A stretch of DNA of 8,887 nt from Akkermansia muciniphila (lineage in GTDB: Bacteria; Verrucomicrobiota; Verrucomicrobiia; Limisphaerales; SXTU01). Where the stretch lies: NCBI GenBank assembly GCA_945872195.1, contig CAMBZO010000083.1, forward strand, positions 1-8,887, read 5' to 3'. The notes under the pieces were generated by a model, which worked only from the letters and a program-made list of their open reading frames with translations, was not told the DNA's origin and did not search any database. Position numbers and translations under genes: made by a program. This document shows positions 6,501 through 8,887 of this stretch, piece after piece (position 1 is the stretch's first letter; the number at the start of each line of letters is the position of its first letter).

Positions 6501-7144
6501 AGCGCGACGCGACGGGCGAGCGCGTAGCGGTCGGCCTCCGGCTGGGGGAGGAGGCCGTCTTGGGCGAGGCGACTCAGGATGAAGGCGTCTGTCGGGGAAG
6601 AGTAATTAGTGATGAGTGATTGAGTGGCGGGGGACTTCGAGCCGCTCTTGGCCAGCAGCGCACTAATTACTTCCTTACTAATTACTGTCGGGGCGGGCCG
6701 CTTCGGCTTCTCGTAAGCCCAGTGCCCAGAGAACTTCGCACCGGACTTCACCCACGCGGCGAGCAGTTCGACTTCGCGTGGCGTGAGCTGCTTGCCGAAC
6801 TTCGGCGGGGGCATCACGTCGTCGAGATCCTTCGTCGTGACGCGATGGAGCAGCAGGCTCTGCTGCGGCTGGCCGGACACGATGGCACGGCGGCCATCGC
6901 CGAGGTCCGCACCAAGCCCCTCTGCCGTGTCCAAGCGCAGGCCCACGCCCTTCTTGCCGCCCTTGCGCTCGGCGGCGTCCGGCCCATGGCAGGTGAAGCA
7001 CTTGTCGGAGAGGATGGGCCGGATGTCGCGCTGAAAATCCGGCGGGGCGATTGCAGCGGACTTCGGTGCGGGCGCGGCGGAAGCCATGCGGCTCGCGGCG
7101 CAGAGCAGCACCGCAAGGCCAAGGTGTTTCAGTAATCGTGTCAT
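3545..7144 (-). CDS. Secreted planctomycete-type cytochrome / DUF1549 / F5/8C / DUF1553 protein
   Basis: A 1199-residue exported protein. Residues 1-24 form a signal peptide ending ASRMASA. A PSCyt1 haem-binding module follows, with CFTCH at 49-53 and a likely axial Met in MPPPKFG at 111. The DUF1549 (PSCyt2) module spans about 184-400, with LDLTGLPP, HWARLWLDLARYADSAGY and a second haem motif, CAQCH at 363-367. Residues about 540-660 are an F5/8 type C (discoidin/fucolectin-like) domain (NVALKGEAKQSS, RAIDGKTDG, NPWWEVDL). DUF1553 (PSD1) covers about 835-1199 (RGNWQALGDEV, RLTLAKWLVDENNPLTARVV, NRTNTPLQALVTMNDP). Such proteins are common in Planctomycetota and Verrucomicrobiota; their biochemical role is unproven, though haem plus a carbohydrate-binding fold suggests extracytoplasmic redox or polysaccharide-related work. 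ATG at 7144 is chosen because it starts the signal peptide; a longer frame to 7255 would overlap the LysR gene. No DUF1501 gene follows. Two heptad repeat elements lie within the gene. Confidence 0.93.
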   Translation of the reverse strand: MTRLLKHLGLAVLLCAASRMASAAPAPKSAAIAPPDFQRDIRPILSDKCFTCHGPDAAERKGGKKGVGLRLDTAEGLGADLGDGRRAIVSGQPQQSLLLHRVTTKDLDDVMPPPKFGKQLTPREVELLAAWVKSGAKFSGHWAYEKPKRPAPTVISKEVISALLAKSGSKSPATQSLITNYSSPTDAFILSRLAQDGLLPQPEADRYALARRVALDLTGLPPSVAEVDAFVADKEPKAYERFVDAQLAKPSYGEHWARLWLDLARYADSAGYADDPSRVIWAYRDYVINAFNNNLPFDRFTLEQLAADLFDSPTDEQLKGTAFHRNTMTNSEGGTNDEEWRIAAIVDRVNTTFAVWMGTSMACAQCHTHKYDPIAQKEYYQLYAFLNNTEDADKRDESPLLSFLSDTQRKQRADWEAELAAVEVKFKSPSAAVLAGAEKWAQAFPVKLDWNSPKPSAAKSSSGAALAAQDDGSVLVAKNEAAKDNFTIELTVPDAQKLTALRLEALPNDKLPGKGPGHAGGNFVLTRVRASILPSADSKGPVARFVRIELPTKGQFLQLAEVQVFSGGENVALKGEAKQSSVYMGAAASRAIDGKTDGEYDKGSVAHTESQENPWWEVDLKEARALERIVVWNRAEAGERLKGFRVVALDAQRNVVWEKAGNDAPAKDLALAMNGAREVKFTAAIADFTQASFDAENVINDTASAKDRTRGWAVGGSTGKAHSLTLIAEKPVEIPAGSRLSVTLEQQSATAKATLGHFRLSVTADTKAAEFARTPAPIVSTLASSRSVNTENWTLHTLPPGDRAKVTDYYARTLAPELKAERTQLATLTKSLADLKPSTVPVLRELAADKRRTTKIQLRGNWQALGDEVTEAVPAAWHPLPKDAPRNRLTLAKWLVDENNPLTARVVANRYWEALFGTGLVRTSEEFGAQGELPSHPELLDWLATELVAMKWDTKKFLRLLVTTQAYRQSAKVTPEALEKDPENRLLSRGPRLRLTAEMVRDQSLAVSGLLSAKMFGPSVRPTRPSAGLSAAFGSALDWTTSAGEDRYRRGLYTEWRRTSPYPSMATFDAPSREICSVRRNRTNTPLQALVTMNDPVYVEAAQALARRMAKDGGATAADKARHGFRLVLARPPSDNEVAKLVKLHADTAAEFAKDKAKATALATDPLGPLPEGADAVNLAAWTTVANVLLNLDETLMKR
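4752..4793. repeat. AGT-heptad element, AGTRTTC type, inside the DUF1553 gene
   Basis: On the plus strand the units AGTGTCC (4761-4767), AGTTTTC (4768-4774) and AGTGTTC (4775-4781) run in tandem, preceded by a degenerate AGTGTGTGC and followed by ACTGAGCGACTG. The last part gives a small palindrome, CAGTG-TT-CACTG (4774-4785), rather than a full second arm. It encodes residues about 784-798 (SSRSVNTENWTLHTL) of the host protein without a stop. The residues sit just before the conserved LPPGDRAKVTDYY stretch and look like an insertion relative to the family pattern as I recall it. The units match those of the intergenic element at 8179-8244. Confidence 0.5.
6590..6693. repeat. AGT-heptad palindrome, AGTRATT type, inserted in frame in the DUF1549 gene, with flanking direct repeat
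   Basis: The left arm (6601-6626) reads as units AGTAATT, AGTGATG, AGTGATTG, AGTG. The complement of the right arm (6661-6686) reads AGTAATT, AGTAAGGA, AGTAATT, AGTG. Each arm is 26 nt; the outer 10 and inner 4 bases are identical, 19 of 26 overall without gaps. The 34-nt loop (6627-6660) is GC-rich. TGTCGGGG occurs at 6590-6597 and again at 6686-6693, exactly 96 bp apart. The segment is read as residues 154-185 of the host protein (beginning VISKEVIS), a linker between the cytochrome and DUF1549 modules. The direct repeat resembles a target-site duplication, although 3 bases (AAG) lie between the left copy and the arm. Confidence 0.65.
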
Positions 7145-7251
7145 ACTTGTTCTCAGGTCGCGGGTTTGGACGCGCCAAGCCAGCCGGTGATTGAGGTTTT
7201 GCGAGGCGAAGAATCTGCCAAGTCGGCGGGCTTGTCCATCGCCGCCCGCTT

Positions 7252-8133
7252 TCACGCCGCCACCAGCGATTTCGCGCGCTTGCGCATCTCCTCGATGAGC
7301 GCGAGCGCGACGGGCGGGAGGCTTGGGTGGCGCAGCACGGCGACGGTGATGGGCTTCACGCCTTCAACCACCAATGCGCGCAGGCGTTTGTCGAGGGGCT
7401 TGCCGGGAATCGCCAGCGTCAGCCCGATGCCGAAGCCGCTGGCCGCGTAAGTCTCCACCAACTCCAGCGAGTTGACCTCCATGCCCGGCGGCCACACGAC
7501 GCCGCGCCGCGCGAGGTAGTCATGGAAGTTCTTCGTGATGGTCTCGTTGAGCGGCGGGCTGATGAGCGTGTGCTCGATGCGGTCGCGCTTCAGCAACTCC
7601 TCCACGCTCGCGATCTTCAGCGTCTTCGGGACGAGCAGGATCACCGGCACCTCCAGCAACGGCTCGGACTGCACGCCCAGCGGCGGCGTGCCGTCGAGCA
7701 CCGTCACGGCAAGGTCCACCTCCAGGTCGGCGAGCCACTTCTCGATCTGCGGCTGCACCCCCTCGCGCAAGACCATCTTAAGCTTCGGGAACTTGCTCCG
7801 CAGCGTTTGCAACATCGCCGGCAGATGATCGCGCAGGATGATAGTCGCCGCGGCGAGGCGAACCACTTGCGTCGCGCCGCCGCGGACTTTCTCCTCGACG
7901 CCTTTGAGGCCGTCGAAGAAGGGCTTGATGAAGGTGTAAAGCTCCTCACCCGCGGGCGTCAGCGAGAAGGGACGGCGCTGGAAGAGCGGCCCGCCGAGGT
8001 AATCCTCCAGCGCGAGAATCTGCCCGCTGATGGCCGGCTGCTGGATGCCATAAGGCATGTTGCGCGCCGCCGCGCTGACGCCCTGATGCTTGGCGACGTA
8101 GTAGAAGAGCTCGAGGTGATGGATGTTGAGCAT
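7252..8133 (-). CDS. LysR-family transcriptional regulator
   Basis: A 293-residue protein of normal length for a LysR-type regulator, a cytoplasmic DNA-binding tetramer that responds to a small-molecule co-inducer. Residues about 4-62 form the winged helix-turn-helix (LELFYYVAKHQGVSAAARN, QQPAISGQILALEDYLGGPL, FQRRPFSLTPAG). Residues about 90-290 are the periplasmic-binding-protein-like effector domain, with VDLAVTVLDG near 139-148 and the Gly-rich YAASGFGIGLTLA near 229-241. ATG at 8133 begins at the usual LysR N-terminus (MLNIHHLELF). It lies 107 bp upstream of the DUF1549/DUF1553 gene in the same direction, and 121 bp after glycyl-tRNA synthetase. LysR regulators often control a divergent neighbour; none exists here, so the target is unknown, with the downstream DUF1549/DUF1553 gene one possibility. 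No effector can be inferred. Confidence 0.94.
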   Translation of the reverse strand: MLNIHHLELFYYVAKHQGVSAAARNMPYGIQQPAISGQILALEDYLGGPLFQRRPFSLTPAGEELYTFIKPFFDGLKGVEEKVRGGATQVVRLAAATIILRDHLPAMLQTLRSKFPKLKMVLREGVQPQIEKWLADLEVDLAVTVLDGTPPLGVQSEPLLEVPVILLVPKTLKIASVEELLKRDRIEHTLISPPLNETITKNFHDYLARRGVVWPPGMEVNSLELVETYAASGFGIGLTLAIPGKPLDKRLRALVVEGVKPITVAVLRHPSLPPVALALIEEMRKRAKSLVAA

Positions 8134-8178
8134 GGCTTGGAGATGTTGGTGGGAGTTGAAGGCAAGTCCGCCGGTGGA

Positions 8179-8244
8179 GCAAGTGTTCAGTGTTCAGTGG
8201 GGCGCGCGCCGGGCACGACTGAACACTGCCTACTGAATACTTGC
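8179..8244. repeat. AGT-heptad palindrome, AGTRTTC type, between glycyl-tRNA synthetase and LysR genes
   Basis: The left arm (8179-8199) is GC followed by A and units AGTGTTC, AGTGTTC, AGTG. The complement of the right arm (8218-8244) is GCA followed by AGTATTC, AGTAGGC, AGTGTTC, AGT. The outer 13 bases of the arms match except at one position. The loop 8200-8217 is almost entirely G and C. It starts 10 nt after the glycyl-tRNA synthetase stop codon (minus strand), so the transcript could fold into a hairpin there and perhaps end or be stabilised; no T-tract is present. Confidence 0.62.
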
Positions 8245-8254
8245 CCCCGCCCCA

Positions 8255-8887
8255 CTACTTCACCCGCGCCAGCAGCCACGGGAGTAGTTCGCCCGCCGCG
8301 ATGCGCTCCTGCTTGCCGTCGTCGCGGTGGCGGATAGTGACGGTGTCCTTCACGCCAGCCTGCGGACCGTCCTTGATGCCCTCGAAGGTCTCGAAATCCA
8401 CCGTCACGCAGAACGGCGTGCCGGCTTCGTCCTGCCGCGCGTAGCGGCGGCCGATGGACCCGGCCTCGTCATGGAACGCCATCATGTGCCCGCGCAATGA
8501 CTCGAAGATCGCGCGCGCCTTCGCGGCCAGCTCAGGCTTGTTCTTGAGCAACGGCAGCACGGCCACCTTGATGGGGGCCACGCGCGGATGGAATTTGAGC
8601 ACCACACGCGTCTCGCTCTTGCCCTTCGCATCGGTCTCGGTGACTTCGCTGAAGGCATTCGCGAGCAACGCGAGGATGAGTCGGTCCACCCCGGCGGACG
8701 GCTCGATGACGTGCGGGATGTATTGGCCCTTGGCGAGGCCGTCGGCGTCCTCCTGCGCGGCGGCGCCGGCCTCGGCGACAGGCACGCCGGACTTCGTGAG
8801 ATACTTGAGCCGTGCCTGGTAATAGCGGTCCTTCAGCTCGGTCTGCTTCTCGGGCGGGAGCTTGCCGAAGGCGGTGCGCAACTCCTC
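8255..8887 (-). CDS. glyQS: Glycyl-tRNA synthetase, homodimeric type, C-terminal part (start beyond the right edge)
   Basis: The 210 C-terminal residues of a class II glycine-tRNA ligase of the alpha2 type, which charges tRNA-Gly in the cytoplasm; the frame is open to the window edge and ends in TAG at 8255-8257. Class II motif 3 is clear: YIPHVIEPSAGVDRLILALL, with its arginine at residue 69 of the visible part. The anticodon-binding domain follows: LKFHPRVAPIKVAVLPLL near 97-114, HDEAGSIGRRYARQDEAGTP near 139-158, FCVTVDFETF near 159-168, and DTVTIRHRDDGKQERI near 181-196. The segment before motif 3 (residues about 1-54) is a charged helical stretch plus an Ala-rich, acidic linker where many bacterial enzymes have a shorter strand, suggesting an insertion. 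It is followed by the heptad palindrome and then the LysR gene in the same direction. Confidence 0.95.
   Translation of the reverse strand, partial: EELRTAFGKLPPEKQTELKDRYYQARLKYLTKSGVPVAEAGAAAQEDADGLAKGQYIPHVIEPSAGVDRLILALLANAFSEVTETDAKGKSETRVVLKFHPRVAPIKVAVLPLLKNKPELAAKARAIFESLRGHMMAFHDEAGSIGRRYARQDEAGTPFCVTVDFETFEGIKDGPQAGVKDTVTIRHRDDGKQERIAAGELLPWLLARVK

Noticed and set aside
4874..6619. Plus-strand open frame of 581 codons opposite the DUF1549/DUF1553 gene
   Set aside because: It has the composition of an antisense shadow (Arg, Leu, Val, His rich, no domain), and the minus strand carries conserved DUF1549, F5/8C and DUF1553 segments.
7145..7255. Upstream extension of the DUF1549/DUF1553 frame by 37 codons
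   Set aside because: It would bury the signal peptide and overlap the LysR stop codon; ATG at 7144 starts a standard signal peptide.
7327..8337. Plus-strand open frame of 336 codons across the LysR gene and the intergenic region
   Set aside because: It runs across a gene boundary and a repeat element and has shadow-like composition; the LysR domains on the minus strand are clear.
1..8887. CRISPR array, tRNA, rRNA, prophage or transposase gene
   Set aside because: No regularly spaced identical repeats with spacers, no cloverleaf or rRNA-like stretch, and no transposase or integrase motifs were seen on either strand. The heptad elements have no protein-coding content of their own.
1..8887. 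A defence or toxin-antitoxin system
   Set aside because: None of the seven genes shows nuclease, toxin, reverse transcriptase or other defence-type motifs.

Overview
The window is GC-rich and densely coding. It most resembles a chromosomal segment of a Verrucomicrobiota bacterium (Pedosphaera/Limisphaerales-like), or less likely another PVC member. The reasons are a very large secreted protein with planctomycete-type cytochrome, DUF1549 and DUF1553 modules, a LysR regulator with an N-terminus of a type I associate with Verrucomicrobiota, and a homodimeric glycyl-tRNA synthetase. This placement is from recall, not from a search.

Layout, left to right. (1) 1-2607, minus strand: a two-gene unit. 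An aldo/keto reductase of the L-galactose dehydrogenase type (1654-2607) overlaps by 4 nt (ATGA) a downstream secreted protein with a transglutaminase-like Cys-His-Asp triad and two Asp-boxes, which runs off the left edge (1-1657). (2) 2608-2746: a divergent promoter region; the rightward promoter predicts a leaderless mRNA. (3) 2747-3481, plus strand: a membrane-anchored coiled-coil protein with an OmpA/MotB-type peptidoglycan-binding domain. (4) 3482-3544: a short convergent intergenic region filled by an AT-rich imperfect palindrome. (5) 3545-7144, minus strand: a 1199-aa secreted PSCyt1-DUF1549-F5/8C-DUF1553 protein. (6) 7252-8133, minus strand: a LysR-type regulator. (7) 8134-8254: an intergenic region with a second kind of palindrome. 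(8) 8255-8887, minus strand: the C-terminal 210 residues of glycyl-tRNA synthetase, open at the right edge.

The genes do not form one obvious pathway. The reductase and the transglutaminase-like protein look co-translated. Three products are predicted to be envelope or exported proteins. The DUF1549/DUF1553 gene lacks its usual DUF1501 partner on the downstream side, where a convergent gene lies instead.

The most unusual signal is a set of four AT-rich elements in an otherwise GC-rich window. They are built from 7-nt units that all begin with AGT and are mostly arranged as imperfect palindromes around a GC-rich loop. Two sequence types occur: AGTRATT (3481-3536 and 6601-6686) and AGTRTTC (4752-4793 and 8179-8244). 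Two copies lie between genes. Two lie inside the DUF1549/DUF1553 coding sequence and are read through without a stop; one of these is bounded by an 8-bp direct repeat spaced exactly 96 bp (32 codons). I infer a family of small, possibly mobile heptad-built palindromes that tolerate insertion into coding sequence.
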